Shown in pieces: positions 1 to 11,365 of a stretch of 64,000 nt of DNA (position 1 is its first letter; the number at the start of each line of letters is the position of its first letter). Where the stretch lies: the NCBI GenBank assembly GCA_009760855.2, contig WPIO01000073.1, forward strand, positions 1,898,501-1,962,500, read 5' to 3'. This DNA is from Cristatella mucedo (taxonomy: Eukaryota; Bryozoa; Phylactolaemata; Cristatellidae). A program made the translations under genes and the position numbers. The notes under the pieces were generated by a model. That model was given only the letters and a program-made list of their open reading frames with translations. It ran no database searches and was not told the origin of the DNA.

Positions 1-412
1 CTCGTCATGGGTCCTGGCCCTCATTTTTCATGAGCTTGGCGTGTCGCAGCCCTGTGCGACGCCTGCTCGCAGCCTGAAAGGAGGAGCTTTGGTCTTTGAG
101 TTCTACTCTAAGCCGACTGCGGATATCGCACCCTGTTCACTACGGCTCAATACCTGTGTAGGGCCATTCGAAAACCATTTGCTTTCACATGTGCATGCTG
201 GTTGGGTGGGGTCACTGATTGTTTGCCCACTTTTGCGTGCGCACGCACGCATCCTGTGTGTAATACATATGTGGTAATTCTATGTGCGTGCATGAGTGTG
301 TGCATGAGTGCACGCATGTCTGCACCATGCTTGGACGGCATCTGTGTGAGGTATGCGTTTATTCCTGGTCATATGGGCTTGCTGTGCTTTATGCCAAGCC
401 ACATACACAGAT
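1..412. other. Unassigned, TG-rich sequence
   Basis: No exon with matching splice sites and no recognisable repeat body was seen. The stretch is loosely rich in TG/CA and GCATG words (about 235-420), like a decayed CA microsatellite. Open frames here are short and rich in His/Cys, as expected from such DNA. Confidence 0.4.
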
Positions 413-1245
413 GCATGAACTAATTTAGATGTAGTATCCCTCTCTAAGCAAGCCCAAATTTTAGCAGTGTTATGTAGCTGAAAGTAGGCAGACTTGACTG
501 TAGCTGATGTAGTCGTCCAATGAAAGGCCACTTTGGAACAGGACACCTAGATTTCGTGCAGATTCAACAGATTCATGCTGGCAGAGCCGATTTTGAGCGT
601 TAGGTTTAGGTTGGTTTCATCTTCATTCAACTTGAAAAAGTTTGCTCCCATTCATGGGTGGGTGTCATTAATACATGCAGCAAGGGAGTTGAGAGAATTC
701 GATGGGCTGGGGCTGGAAGGGATCAAAGCAAAGGTACAACATCTGCGTAGACGTGAAAGCCTAGGTTGTGCCTGGCAATCACATCGATAGATGGAGAGTA
801 TAAACCATGAAAAGAACAGGACTAAGCACAGAGCCATGAGGTACCTCATACTTCAGTGGTTCCTCAGATGATCTTTTTTCATTCACATAAATTCTCTGCA
901 GTCTCCCACTGATATAGGACTTAAAACCATTGCAATGCAGTACCAGTGCTGCCCAGGCGAGATGAGAGGCGCTCGAGAAGGGATTGGTGATCTATAGTCT
1001 CAAAAGCTACCGAAAGATCGAGCAAAACAAGCAGAGAGACTCAATCAAAGTCTATATTCCTAAGAAGTTCGTTATACACCCGAAGCAGTGCTGACTCTAT
1101 GGGTGATTAGCTTTAAAACCAGACTTGAACTGACTAGCTAGGTGTGAAGTTTCAATGTATGAGTTCAGCTGGTCTTCCACGATTCGTTCCAGTGTTTTGA
1201 TAGGAACGGTAGAAGGGAGACTGGGTGGAGGTTGCTTAAGTTCAT
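413..1245 (-). mobile_element. LINE (L2/CR1 group) reverse-transcriptase fragment
   Basis: Read on the minus strand, this matches the reverse-transcriptase part of the LINE family seen whole at 35-36.6 kb and 43.3-44.8 kb. It carries the stretch around the SHLASQFKSG-like motif (about 1100-1180), the region before the catalytic box, and then the 'KLNED' helix area near 600-660. Many frameshifts and stops are present. Both the 5' endonuclease part and the 3' tail are missing, so it is an internal fragment. Confidence 0.75.
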
Positions 1246-1340
1246 ATGGGAGGGCCTCGAAAAGGAGGTGGAATAGGGAAATTCTGAGGGGTTGTGATAG
1301 GAACGGCCAGACACATAGTACTAGGGGGTGAATACTTCTG

Positions 1341-1349
1341 CATACATAC

Positions 1350-1416
<67 letters not shown>
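1341..1416. repeat. (TA)n microsatellite
   Basis: About 76 bp of nearly pure TA/CATA dinucleotides. It directly follows the LINE fragment region. Confidence 0.95.
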
Positions 1417-1417
<1 letters not shown>

Positions 1418-2214
1418 TGTTGGGTCTGCTGTACTGCGACAGCAGACCAGTCCAGCGGAAACCGCTGGGGCGAGAACAGCGGACCCACTTGCAGCAGCTG
1501 CTTCCAAGCCAGCGTGCTGGCCTTGCGGCCCGGTTCCACATTTCGGTAATAAACGGCATCTGCCTGAGTCGTCTTGATCTGTGTGCGACTGCCTGCACAA
1601 GCATAGCATATACCCTCACGTATCTCTTCCCTTTATCAAGTGTCTTTCCTCTTTCTCTGCTTTCTCTTTCATCTCTCTCTAGCTTTATAACTGAAGATCT
1701 AATTTAACTTATGTAATTGGCCCCTCTATTGGCTGCACAGCTAAGTGATACTGTGGTTTTATGCATTGGTTGTGGATTCGCCTAATCGATACACCATGGG
1801 GCACGTGACTGATTGGCCGGTGACAGAAGGTGCAAGCCAGTGCTCGTGCACACATGGTCACGATGTTCGGATGTAAACGTGTCCTGAAAAAACTGGCTGT
1901 GGTTGACTTGTTGCTTTTGGCTGTTGCAGCTGCTGCCACTTCTGCCTCCTCTGCTGCTGCCGGTAGAGAGCTGTTCTCCTCTTTTTTGATTCGCCTGTCA
2001 GCCGTAGCCTGATCTCACTGGCAGCCTTGTGTCACTACTGCTGCCTCTCTTCGTGAACTACCAAGCAAGCATGAGGCAAGTTTGCATACAGATCATAAGA
2101 GCTCGGCAAGGGCTGGATAAATGTGCTGCTATCATTTGCAATGGGCGTAAAAGTAAAGGTGATTGTCGGCTGCAGCCGCATTTACATAGCGAAATTCACA
2201 ATTCAGAAATTCTT
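1417..2214. other. Unassigned interval
   Basis: GC is moderate. There is a small Ala-rich open frame around 1860-2010, but it has no splice or start context that would make it an exon. No repeat family was recognised. Confidence 0.35.
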
Positions 2215-2462
2215 TTTACAGTCTCAACTCCCTCTCTGGCCGATATCATCACCAAGCACAATCTAGGCCTTCATTTCTACACGAATGAATTGCTTGCTGA
2301 CCCTGTGCATGTCACCCCTAACCATGTTATTCTTGTTGTTAATTGAGCATGCTTCCACTAACCATTCGATCTCGCTTCATTTGCAGCAAATGTAAAGTGC
2401 CTAGAAAGAGATTGAGCTCTTCGATGGTGCTATATCAAATGTATTATTATTATTATTATTAT
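2215..2462 (+). mobile_element. LINE 3' end fragment with (ATT)n tail
   Basis: A short RT piece (leading into the 'DIITKHNLGLHFY' stretch at 2238-2280) is joined by a deletion to the LINE 3' untranslated region. The 3' end has the conserved hairpin (about 2392-2440) and ends in ATT repeats. The internal deletion skips the catalytic YADD box. Confidence 0.75.
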
Positions 2463-2666
2463 GACACTCAACACTACATATCCATCGACCTTTGTAAGCC
2501 TTGCTCCTTAACAGACTCATTTAATTCCCTTGCAATCTGCATCGTCTGTTTTGGTCAAGATTGTCGAAAATAATGTAGCTAGGCAGCTTGTTGAACATTC
2601 TGAAAAGAATGAATTGTCAAAAAATTTCAGTCGTGATTCAATCGACATTACTCCACTAAAACTGGA

Positions 2667-2832
2667 TTGGTGAGCCGTGATGGTAAGGCGGTTGCTTTCA
2701 CGACCTCGGTCCCGAGGTCGTGGGTTTGATTCCTGCGGTGGGCGATCCTTTATTGCCACCGCAAGTGGTGGTGATAGCCGTAAAGGCTCTTCTGTTGCTA
2801 TACAAAAAGAGGCTGTTTAATCAGCTAGGATT
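2667..2832 (+). mobile_element. SINE-A, tRNA-derived SINE
   Basis: The tRNA-like head has a box B-like stretch (GGTTTGATTCC near 2721) right after the palindrome GACCTCGGTCCCGAGGTC. It is followed by the family body with a CCACCGCAAGTGGTGG hairpin and the shared end 'ggctgtttaatcagctagg'. It recurs at 8.4, 19.6 and 61.0 kb among other sites, so it is a dispersed SINE and not a tRNA gene. Confidence 0.8.
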
Positions 2833-2864
2833 TTTTAAACTGCTCTCCTCCGTGTGACCAACGT

Positions 2865-3295
2865 CATCATATGCAGCAATGATGATGGGATCACGGCCCT
2901 TGGCTTGCTAGATCTATCAGCTGCATTCGACGTTATTGATCACGATATCCTACGTGAACGATTGATAATGACGATCGGTCTGGCAGATGAGGCAATGGCA
3001 GGATTCAAATAGTACTTTTCTGCTCCTGTTCAATCCGTATCGTGTGGTGGTAAAGTATGTACTTACTCATTAGTCCTGTCACTTGCCAGAGGTCTTACTA
3101 ATGGGGAGGGGGCAATGAATGTCTTCGTGCTTGCTTTGGCATGCTGGCCTAAGCATGATACTTGTTTGCCCGTGCATACCATATCGTGCGTATCACTAAC
3201 CCTTGGTCATTGATTCTCTTTCGGGGTGAGTTGTAAAATACCTGGATAGAGATTTAGTTCTCTTGTGGTGCTATACAAACGACCTATTAATATTA
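2865..3295 (+). mobile_element. LINE RT fragment with 3' tail
   Basis: It encodes LLDLSAAFDVIDHDIL (about 2908-2955), the first aspartate motif of the LINE reverse transcriptase. Stops follow, and then a 3' tail related to the family hairpin (about 3238-3300) ends in AT/ATT. The part between is deleted or badly decayed. Confidence 0.7.
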
Positions 3296-4220
3296 TTAAG
3301 AATAATATTACTATCATTGCTAGTATACATTGCTGTACATATTTCAGGAGTTCCTAATGTCGTGCTGCCTCACTCAGTGTGGATTTATGTTTGGGCACGA
3401 ATGTTTTCAGGTGCCTTTATCAAGGCAGGCTTATGCTGCTTGATCAAGTAAGGGTAAAGGTGCCGTGCAAATGGTTTGTGGACTCAAAACGTCGGTATAA
3501 GTTTTCTGATAGTTGTACAATGGACTGCTGACTGCATAAGCCATTTCTTGCTGCTGCTTGTACAGTCCTCAGTTCTTAGGAGCAAGTTGTGCTACGTGGG
3601 CACACTGCTGTTGCAGGTTCGGCTGGTGAGCTCTTGTCAGTGGCGTTAGTGTGCGATACTTCCGTCGTGTGTGTCGACGACTGTCCGCCATGTGACCTTT
3701 ATCTTTCTGCCGATTGCCTGGTGGTGTGGCCTCGGTAAGCTGGATTTCATATGTCCTTCTAGTTGTGTCGATACTGAGCAGCATTGCTGGTAGTAGCATT
3801 GCTGCTTGTAATGTGCTCGAAGCTGGTTCGTGACGTTTGGTCTCTACTTCAATTACTTGACTGCTGCAAATGTATGTGTGAACCGCTCCCGGCTTAGGTA
3901 TCGTGTATGGTCCTGTGCAATCCTCTTGTCAAAATGTCCTATGTCTGCTATACTATCCCAGGTGGATCATGCTGAACACATCCTATTTCCTGAGATGTCT
4001 TTACTGTAACGGGTTGCCTTGTTAAATGTGTAATGCATACAGCATTGCACTCTTGCTGACAGTGGAGCATCTTGAATCGTTAGATACCTCGATAATGTTG
4101 TCAGGCTTGCCAGTTAAATGCGCATAACAATTCCTGGATGGTGAGGCAGAGCATGAACGAGAGCGTGACAGAGCTGGTGTGCTACGAGTGCTGCAGGTGT
4201 CATATGGGTCTTCTCGTGCC
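3296..4220. other. Unassigned interval
   Basis: Nothing recognisable was found on either strand. It precedes the hAT relic and might hold its decayed 5' part, but no transposase motif can be read. Confidence 0.3.
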
Positions 4221-5225
4221 GATCTCTTCATGCGAGAAGGGCGTTCTCATATGACTCCCATAGAACGATGCTTCCTCTAATCGCTCTGTTCTCCACTTTG
4301 ATCGATGGCATCGTCAATGCGGCGACTAGCTCGTGCAAGTGCAACGACCAGCTGTTTGACAAACAGACGAAGATAGTACTGGACCTAATCAGCGAGCGAC
4401 TAGTCGACGTGGGTTGCGGTTTGAATCAAGATATGTGACGAGAGCACTCCCTGGCGACCCACACTGGTCGTTGCTCTTCAGTGTGCACTGCCGCACTTGA
4501 TTATTATGTTGAGAGCGAGGCAGTTCCGAGCATCGAAACCGTCGGTAGTACTGGCGAACAGCAAGTGAATACACTTTGGCTTTTCGCCAGCGTGCTTGTA
4601 TTCAAATTCGCCTTCATCTTGCACCCGATGGAAGGAGTTCTGCTCATTGCCGAGCACGAGCTATCGCCACAGGCATTGCAGGAAAGACCGTGACTTACAG
4701 AATGCAATGCACATGATGGAGGTCGCCACCCTGCCTGGCCTTGAAAGAGATGCACGAAATTCTTAATTCTGCTGGTCAAGGTTGAAGACTTTTGTCCCAC
4801 ACAATGGATCGACGAGCCAGACGTGAGCGCTAGCTTCGTTCGGCATGGTAGGCCTCATCTAAATGAGCGCATGAGCATGGATGATATCATGTATTCCGTG
4901 TCGACATCTTCAATGCTGTGCTCAACAAGGTCCTAATTGAATTCAGTTTTCAATTCAACTCTGAGTCAGCTCAGGTGCTCTGCCTGGCTGCGTGTACGTT
5001 GCCTCGAAATCAGCTCACCACCTTTGATGTGGATTAACACGTAGAACTCGCCAGCTGGCTCTACTCTATCGGCTTTCCCGACGTTGAGCTAATCCAATCC
5101 AACAGCTGCTTAACTTGCAAATAGACTTGGAGGTGGATGAGACACTGAAGAATGTCAACACGTTGCCTCATCTCTCCCTGGTTCAGTTTTTCACCGACTC
5201 AAATTGTCTTACTCCATAGGCCGGA
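4221..5225 (+). pseudogene. hAT-type transposase relic (ZMYM1/P52rIPK-like)
   Basis: Frame-jumping translation recovers the familiar order of an animal hAT transposase. There is a 'FAFILHPMEGVLLIAEHELS' stretch (about 4600-4665), then 'RKDRDLQNAMHMMEV' (about 4680-4730) and a 'CPTQWIDEP' box (about 4794-4820). Next come 'FNSESAQVLCLAACTL' (about 4955-5002) and 'ASWLYSIGFPDVELI' (about 5050-5095), then 'LQIDLEVDETLKN' (about 5113-5152) and 'LPHLSLVQFFTD'. Several stops and at least three frame changes make it dead. The C-terminal dimerisation end is cut by a LINE fragment. Motif identity is from knowledge of the family, and the reading across frames is inference. Confidence 0.65.
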
Positions 5226-5247
5226 GGACCTAAGATGCAGTGTCACA

Positions 5248-5590
5248 CATCCATGGACCAGCTTAGCTGTGATATCCTTATCTAACCTATATTTTTGCCA
5301 TGTTTTCTTTCTGAAATCAGGCGACTGTGGTACTGGTATAGTCATCTAGCGGCATGTCATTTTGGAACGGGAACTGTGCACAGACGTCGAGTAATGCTGG
5401 CTGAACCGATTTTGAGTGTTATGTTATCTAGTTCCTGAGTGACACCTGGTTTGCCCATGAATATTAAGTTGGTCTTATTGTCATTTGACTCGAGCAAGTT
5501 TGCTGCAATCCATGTGAAAAATGTTGGCAGTACAAGCTGCAATGGAGCTGAAAAAGTTTGAGGGGCCTGAAGGCATCCATTGGGTAGAAC
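5248..5590 (-). mobile_element. LINE fragment
   Basis: The minus strand matches the LINE stretch from the 'KLVHAFVTS' region back through the 'ARNLGVLFQ' and 'KLNEDKTNLLVMG' regions of the copy at 43.9-44.1 kb. It abuts the end of the hAT relic, which suggests insertion into it. Confidence 0.6.
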
Positions 5591-5692
5591 CATTTGTTTA
5601 TGTGTATGCTGGCACTGCATCTGTTGTACCCTGCTCTTTGGCAAATGAAATTGAGGGCAGAGTTTTAGACATACAATCCTTTATCGTCTGCT

Positions 5693-5765
5693 GCAAGTAG
5701 GGGGGATTGCCACACAAGGCTCTTCTACTGCTGTGTAAATGAGGCTGCTGGATCAGCTGCATTTT
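5693..5765 (+). mobile_element. SINE-A fragment
   Basis: Only the 3' half of SINE-A remains. The 'aaggctcttct' box and the 'gaggctg..gatcagct' end are both recognisable. Confidence 0.5.
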
Positions 5766-6159
5766 ATCTGTTACCTCTATTTCACCCCTGAACATTTGAG
5801 TGAGAGTCTGATCGAAGCAGTTACACTCATGGCCATAAGTATTTGCATACCTGGGACGGTCTCAATTTCAAAGCTGTCGGGTCTGCAAGCAGCTTAACGG
5901 CTCAAGGGTGCCGTCCTTAGCAATTGCAATGATGAATAGCATCGTGTAGCAACATTTAGATGTGCTTAAGATGAGTTATACGTACACGTATGTTAGTGAA
6001 CAAAATAGACCAATATCGGGGCATGAATCTGCCAATTTTAAAAATCTCGATGTCTTTTCAGATCAAACCTTTAAGAAGATACACATGCGACTTTTTCAGT
6101 GGAAGAGAGTGTGCATGATGCTTGCAAGCTTGCTGCTTCCTGTTTTTACTTCACTTTCC

Positions 6160-7275
6160 GATCAATCGGACGCCAGCCGATGCTGCTGCGGCATGCCGAA
6201 ACCTAAGGAGGAGAGCGACTTCGCCTAAAGGTATTCTGCTAGCTCGGCACAAACTGGGCTGGAGCAATAAGGAGATCACTCGAGTCCTTCGTGCGAGCAA
6301 AGAGTGTCTCAGATATTGTCCAAGTACATATGTTATCAATGTGGGCTCAGTACACTAGGAAGTGCTCCACGGTCAGCAGCCGCCTAGGCCGCTAGAACAA
6401 AACTTAGAGCTGCAAGGAGCATCTGCTGAAGATGGTTGCATTACTCGATCGGAAGGCCAGCTTGGCCAAGCTAGCACAGCCACTGAAATCTGCTACAGGG
6501 ATCAAAGATAGCACCACGCAAACGGTTCGGTGGCATCGACTTAGGGAAGAGAAAATGAGTTGGCAAGAAAGTGCTATGGCTGAGTAAGGGACACACAGCT
6601 TAAAGCTGCTCAGGGCCAAATGCCAACCCCTGGGACACCTACTTATTGGTGCTTGGTTCACTGGACAGATGGAAGTAAACTGTAACTCTTTTGTAAAGCA
6701 GCAAACGGCAGGCTCCAATGGGTGAGGAATATACAGATGATTGCCTGCAGTACAATGTGAAGTACGGCAGTGGCTGGATTATGGTTTGGAGCTTTTTCGG
6801 CACACTTATTGGAGCAATGCATGGCATTCCTGACACTATGGACCAAATATTTTCGTTAACATGCTGCTAAACATTGGCATTCCGACCGACCGACGACTGT
6901 TGGGTAACAGGCTCATCTATCAGCAAGGTAATGACCCCAAACGTACTGCAAAGTGGGTCGACATTTGTTTTTTTTTGCCGACAGCAGTGTCGAGGTCACG
7001 GCCGAGTCAGTCGCCTGATTTGAATCCCATAGAGCATCTATGGGATGCCCTAGACCGAGAAGTGATACCAACCCACCAGCCAGCGAAGCGGACCTGTATG
7101 AGCAAGTGCAAATGCTGCGGGCATGTACATGCAATGAAATAATTCAGTGGGTGATACCTTCGTTTCTGCTGCAAACATTGTTTAGCGGCTTCCACGTTTG
7201 GTCAGACCTAGGCCAAAAACACAGAACTCCTAAAGCTACTAGTCTCAGCCGACTTGCACAGAATACCGGTGACTT
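6160..7275 (+). pseudogene. Tc1/mariner transposase relic
   Basis: An N-terminal helix-turn-helix stretch 'KGILLARHKLGWSNKEITRV' (about 6228-6288) is followed by 'GSGWIMVWSFFG' (about 6770-6805). Then comes the diagnostic 'SQSPDLNPIEHLWDALDREV' (about 7005-7065) of Tc1 DDE transposases. Stops and frame changes throughout show that it is inactive. Terminal inverted repeats were not located. Confidence 0.75.
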
Positions 7276-7417
7276 TTGAACCTTGTATACGACTATACTA
7301 CTAGCGACTTGTAGGTGCAGCACCTATGCATGCAGGTATGCCGAAAGTAACAGGCCACAGTGGCGACAAAGAGTGCCCACACCTTAACTTAACTTGTCCA
7401 GATCCCTAACATAGAAA

Positions 7418-7560
7418 AGGAGCTGATTTGGTCCAGCGGTAAAGGTGCTCGCTCTGACCATATCTGAGGCGTATGCGAAGCGCCTGAATAGATATTAAGT
7501 TCTCTTGGGGCGCTATAAAAATGAATTACATTATTTTTATTTTTTATATTTGGCAGCAAC
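7418..7560 (+). mobile_element. SINE-B, tRNA head with LINE-like tail
   Basis: A tRNA-like start 'tggtccagcggtaaaggtgc' (box A region) leads to a decayed box B and then the tail 'gcgcctgaatagatattaag ttctcttggggcgctataaa'. The tail resembles the hairpin at the 3' end of the LINE family. A T-rich end follows. Confidence 0.7.
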
Positions 7561-8045
7561 GGAGGATTAAACGTGTTCAACGACGGCCATGGCAAATTCT
7601 GACGGCTCCGTGGTCTAGAGCTCAAATAAACTAAAATGCCAATGCCTACTCCGGAAAGCACAACTGAGCCTATTGCTCAGTCTCCGCTTTTATATAGCCT
7701 TGACCATACCATATATTATCGCATAATCGTTCTTAGCCATTATAATTGAGGAACCGTAAATAATGAATACCAGTCATAATCTGGCCTTTTCAATGCCCCA
7801 CCTCCGTATGCAGGAGTTCCTCAAAAAACTGAGGGAACCTGCTTCATACTCAACAGGAAGGAGGATGATGCCACGCCTTATACTTGCCAGCAACAAGTAA
7901 AAACAACTTTGTAATGTCCGAAGATTTTATGTAGTTGCCTTTCGGGGTATTCTGAGGCAAAATCTCGAGCCTGTCGTTCGACGGCCGTATCGCTGACCTT
8001 CGAAAATGGATAAATAAATATAATTCATTTGTATAGATATAGATT
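7561..8045. other. Unassigned interval
   Basis: No exon or known repeat was recognised. It lies between two SINE-B copies. Confidence 0.3.
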
Positions 8046-8047
8046 TG

Positions 8048-8136
8048 ACACACACACACACACACATGCATATATATATATATATATATATATGTGTATA
8101 TATATATATATGTGTGTATATATATGTGTATGCATT
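8048..8136. repeat. (CA)n/(TA)n compound microsatellite
   Basis: CA repeats (8049-8066) pass into TA repeats broken by TG pairs, to about 8136. Confidence 0.95.
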
Positions 8137-8275
8137 AATTTGTACAGCCCTAAAAGAACCTTATCTCTATTCATGCTCTTAGCAAATGCCCGGGGCTCGA
8201 GCCCACGACCTCGGTCATCAAATGCATTCACATTGACCTTGGTAGAGGCGAGCACCTTAACCACTGGGCCAGGCC
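8137..8275 (-). mobile_element. SINE-B
   Basis: Reading the minus strand gives a tRNA-like head (box A near 8265, box B 'GGGCTCGAGCCC' near 8200) and a LINE-like tail ending at the TA repeat. The tail has lost part of its hairpin. Confidence 0.65.
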
Positions 8276-8425
8276 AGCACTGTTACGGCCCTGAGCGTAA
8301 GTCATGTTCGCGTTGATCCTAAGCCAGTCTATCGGTAGGGTTGTGGTCTTGGGGCAGGGGTGTAGGAATTCGAGTTCCAAGCGATACTCCGTGCCAGTGG
8401 AGGTTCTAGGATAACATTTGAGCTC

Positions 8426-8622
8426 AATAAGGTGAGCTGTAATGGCTCACTAGGTAAGGCGGTTGCTTTTCACGACTTCGGCCCCGAGGTTGTGGGTTCG
8501 AATCCTTCGGTGGGCGATCCTTTATCGCCACTGCAAGCGGTGGTGATAGCCGTAAAGGCTCTTCTGTCGCTATACAAAACGAGGCAGTTAAATCATCAAG
8601 TATTTATTTATTTATTTTAAGG
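8426..8622 (+). mobile_element. SINE-A with (ATTT)n end
   Basis: A near-complete copy. Box A-like 'taaggcggttgc' is followed by box B 'GGTTCGAATCC' (about 8492). The conserved CCACTGCAAGCGGTGG hairpin and the end 'gttaaatcatcaag' come next, and then ATTT repeats. Confidence 0.85.
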
Positions 8623-9345
8623 GAAGTGACGCCCAAGAGTAACTGGCACCAATTCTGATCAACAGGAAGCCTGTAGATCTACCGACGACACACTAGCAGG
8701 AGACTAGCCGTTCTGCTAGTCGACACGTATCTGCCGATGTCAGAGCAATACTGCTGACCGGGAGCAGCCCCAACTTCGTTCACCTTTGAATCCCAGCTTT
8801 GATCCGGTGCTTGTATGAGCAACCAAACCGGCCTGAGAGCAAGCCCAGCCCTTTATGCGCGCTAGTTACCCGAACGCAGAGCCCAACGTGAGCAGGATTA
8901 CTTTGATCTGCTTAGTCACAAGTGTACGTGGCAGACCGACTGGCTCAGCTCCTGCGATTTATGGTAGCTTCCCGAGTATGTGAAGTGCTAGGAGAGGAGA
9001 GGTCAACCTAGCATAGCATGGATTTGCACGACTTCTAGCCGACTTAAAATTGGGGAGCAGAGTAGGGATCACATCGGCTCCTGGGAGACTTCGGTGAATC
9101 TAATAGCGTGACAAGTTGTGTGTCTAGCTTGACTGAGATTATGCATGCCTGGCAGTACTTGTTATGGCTGTGGTTGATTTATATGTATGTTGTGTAAGTT
9201 GATTGGCGTGGTTTATATGGCTTGCTTGCGTGCGCCTCGTGTAATCTCTGTAGCCTGTGCTACTAGTCATTGTGAAAGAGGTTGCTCAGCAATTATAATT
9301 AATCTAATGCGAAAAGAATTATATACCAACCCAAGAGTTCCAACT
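8623..9345. other. Unassigned interval
   Basis: No recognisable gene, splice-framed exon or repeat family was seen. Confidence 0.3.
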
Positions 9346-9437
9346 CTCATTAAATGATAATAATGATAATAATAAGAAGACATTTGTGTGGCACCCTCAG
9401 AAAACTAGCTCTCTTTCTGTGCACTCTACATATGCTG
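9346..9437 (-). mobile_element. LINE/SINE 3' tail
   Basis: On the minus strand this is the standard LINE 3' end: 'gcatatgtagagtgcac', then the hairpin arms, then (TTA)n. It sits directly downstream of an open reading stretch that does not belong to the LINE. Confidence 0.65.
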
Positions 9438-9650
9438 TGCAAGTGGCGTTCGCCTAGCTCGTCGAGCACCTTGACCGTGTCGATGTTGGATTCCCAGTAC
9501 TTGATGGCGACGTGCAGCCGCGGCTCCGCACGAGTCTTCTCCTGCGTCTCGAGCTCAAGCAGCTCGCCCTGCGACCTCATTTTCTTCTCTGCCGTCTTGG
9601 TGTAGCCCATCCTGGTCGCCTGGTGAACGACGTTTTTGAACGTGTTCATC
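9438..9650 (-). CDS. Candidate coding exon of unknown gene
   Basis: A clean minus-strand frame of about 70 residues starts just after an AG acceptor (9651-9652) with ATG at 9649. Its sequence is charged and looks like real protein, for example 'TKTAEKKMRSQGELLELETQ' and 'PRLHVAIKYWESNIDTVK'. It is predicted helical and GC-rich, unlike the AT-rich flanks. The frame runs into the LINE tail without a stop. A possible donor (AAG/GTGCTC) follows the DTVK codons. I do not recognise the family. It could be an exon of an unseen gene or a retrotransposed gene piece. Confidence 0.35.
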
Positions 9651-9738
9651 CTGCGCTCTGGTCGTGCGCTCTTTCTTCTCTAGCGCGCTCTTCCGGCTGC
9701 TTGCTGCGACGTGCAATGCATGTGATCCCGACCTGCTG

Positions 9739-9760
9739 CCCCCCCCCCCCCCCCCCCCCC
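9739..9760. repeat. Homopolymer C22
   Basis: Twenty-two consecutive C residues (G on the minus strand). The run is followed by a GCCGCCG stretch. Confidence 0.95.
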
Positions 9761-10011
9761 GCCGCCGAACGAAAAGCCTCGAGCCGCTAGCGGTCGCGCG
9801 AGCGGCACTGCAAAGACGGCAGAAGCGTGTCGGACCGATCGAGCTCCCGCTGGCACGCGCGAACTATTCTTCCAAGTCGAAGGATGTCAATCCAGATGGA
9901 CCCGAAGGCACGCGGTGTCTGACCCGGGCGCTCTGCGTAAGCACACCGGAAGTCTAATTACTCAGCAGTCTGCTCAGCCTGATGCCATTGCTATTTAATA
10001 CAGCAATACAA

Positions 10012-10110
10012 TATCTATAATTTATTTATATAGCACCCTAAGAGAACATAGTCTCAATCCAGGCACCTTACATATGCAGCACGGCTCGAGCCCACGACCG
10101 TGGAACAGCT
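10012..10110 (-). mobile_element. SINE-B fragment
   Basis: The minus strand shows box B 'GGGCTCGAGCC' (about 10085) and the LINE-like tail ('ggtgcctggattgagac', then the second arm and 'tatataaat'). The box A half is missing. Confidence 0.6.
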
Positions 10111-10559
10111 TATTCCCCCTGCCAAAACAGAGATGCCAAAAGCTTCTCTAAGAGACAGTTAACTAGGTCCGGGCTTTTTATGCATGCTGACAGTTGGGAG
10201 AATTGGCAGTGCTTCGTCTATAATGCTTTCTTTTATAGGTTAGCAATCAGCACTTACAGATGCCGAACGATTGTACTAGCTTTGCATTGACTGCTATCCT
10301 AGTCTATGATCTGCCAGCTCAAATTTGCTGCTGTGGTGTCGTAGTTATATTTCACTATCATGCTACACCTCCTCTAACAGTTCGCATTTTGTGTGTGACT
10401 CTTGCTTGTGGTTCTTTTGGTTATAGGTTTTGTTTCTTGAGAAGGGCACGACATGCTTTCTTTCTAAGGCTATGCTATCCCTTTGTAGTGTTAGTGCTAT
10501 TACCAACTTACCAGCTATTGACAAACCGAGTTGTAATGAGAAACTGGAGAACCTGACCC
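10111..10559. other. Unassigned interval
   Basis: Open frames are present on both strands near 10260-10560, but none has family motifs or paired splice sites. Nothing is called. Confidence 0.3.
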
Positions 10560-10980
10560 TCAAAACGAGTTTTGGTCAGCATACAGGTTATTCTCATAGT
10601 GTCTTGGAGCAATTTAGGTGTCCTGTTCCAAATTGACCTTTCACTGGACAAGCATATCGGCTCCACAGTTCGTCTGCTACTCTCAGCTACCTAACATTGC
10701 AAACATTTGGGCCTTCTGAGAGAGGGATACCGTATCCAAGTTTTCTCATGTATTTGTAACATCCCTTCTCGACTTTTGTTACTCTCTACCCAAAGGTCTT
10801 CAGGCCTGTATAATAAGGCACTTACAGTTGGTGCACAACTCAGCAGCTATGCTTGTCTGTCATGGACGTTGCAATTACCACATCACACCACTTCTCACCG
10901 TCCTGCGCTGGCTCGCCATCGAGCAGCGCATTGACTTCCGAGGTTTTGTGGCTCACTTACCTACCAATCAGAACTAGTCT
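10560..10980 (+). mobile_element. LINE 3' coding fragment
   Basis: Frame-shifted remains of the LINE C-terminal region. They include the 'VTSLLDFCYSL', 'RHLQLVHNSAAMLVC' and 'CNYHITPLLTVLRWLAIEQR' like stretches (about 10740-10935). It ends without the usual tail. Confidence 0.65.
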
Positions 10981-11365
10981 CCAGTTGCTCTTTGGGAAAT
11001 CTGTGGAAATTGGAAAACTGACCGAAAGGGGGCTTGTAATTGGGTTGCCTGTTTGACAACCACCAGACGAATAAAAAGCTCTATTTAGAGGACTGACTCC
11101 ACAGCTAGCGATTGCATCGGTCCATTCCAGAATTAGTAGATGCAGCAATGGGTAGCTAAATATTTAGCCAAGTCTTTGCTTTCTTTAGGCTGGCAGGGCT
11201 GTAACTCAGTACTGGCAGGGCTGCCAAGCAAAGCCATTAAGTCTCTACAGTTGGCGCTAACTACTGTAACCAGGTTGATCTTTATATCAATTATATCATC
11301 ATATCTTTATATCAAGTTCAATGATGCCTACACTTTGCCAAAGGAGCTGTGATGGCTCTGGACTG

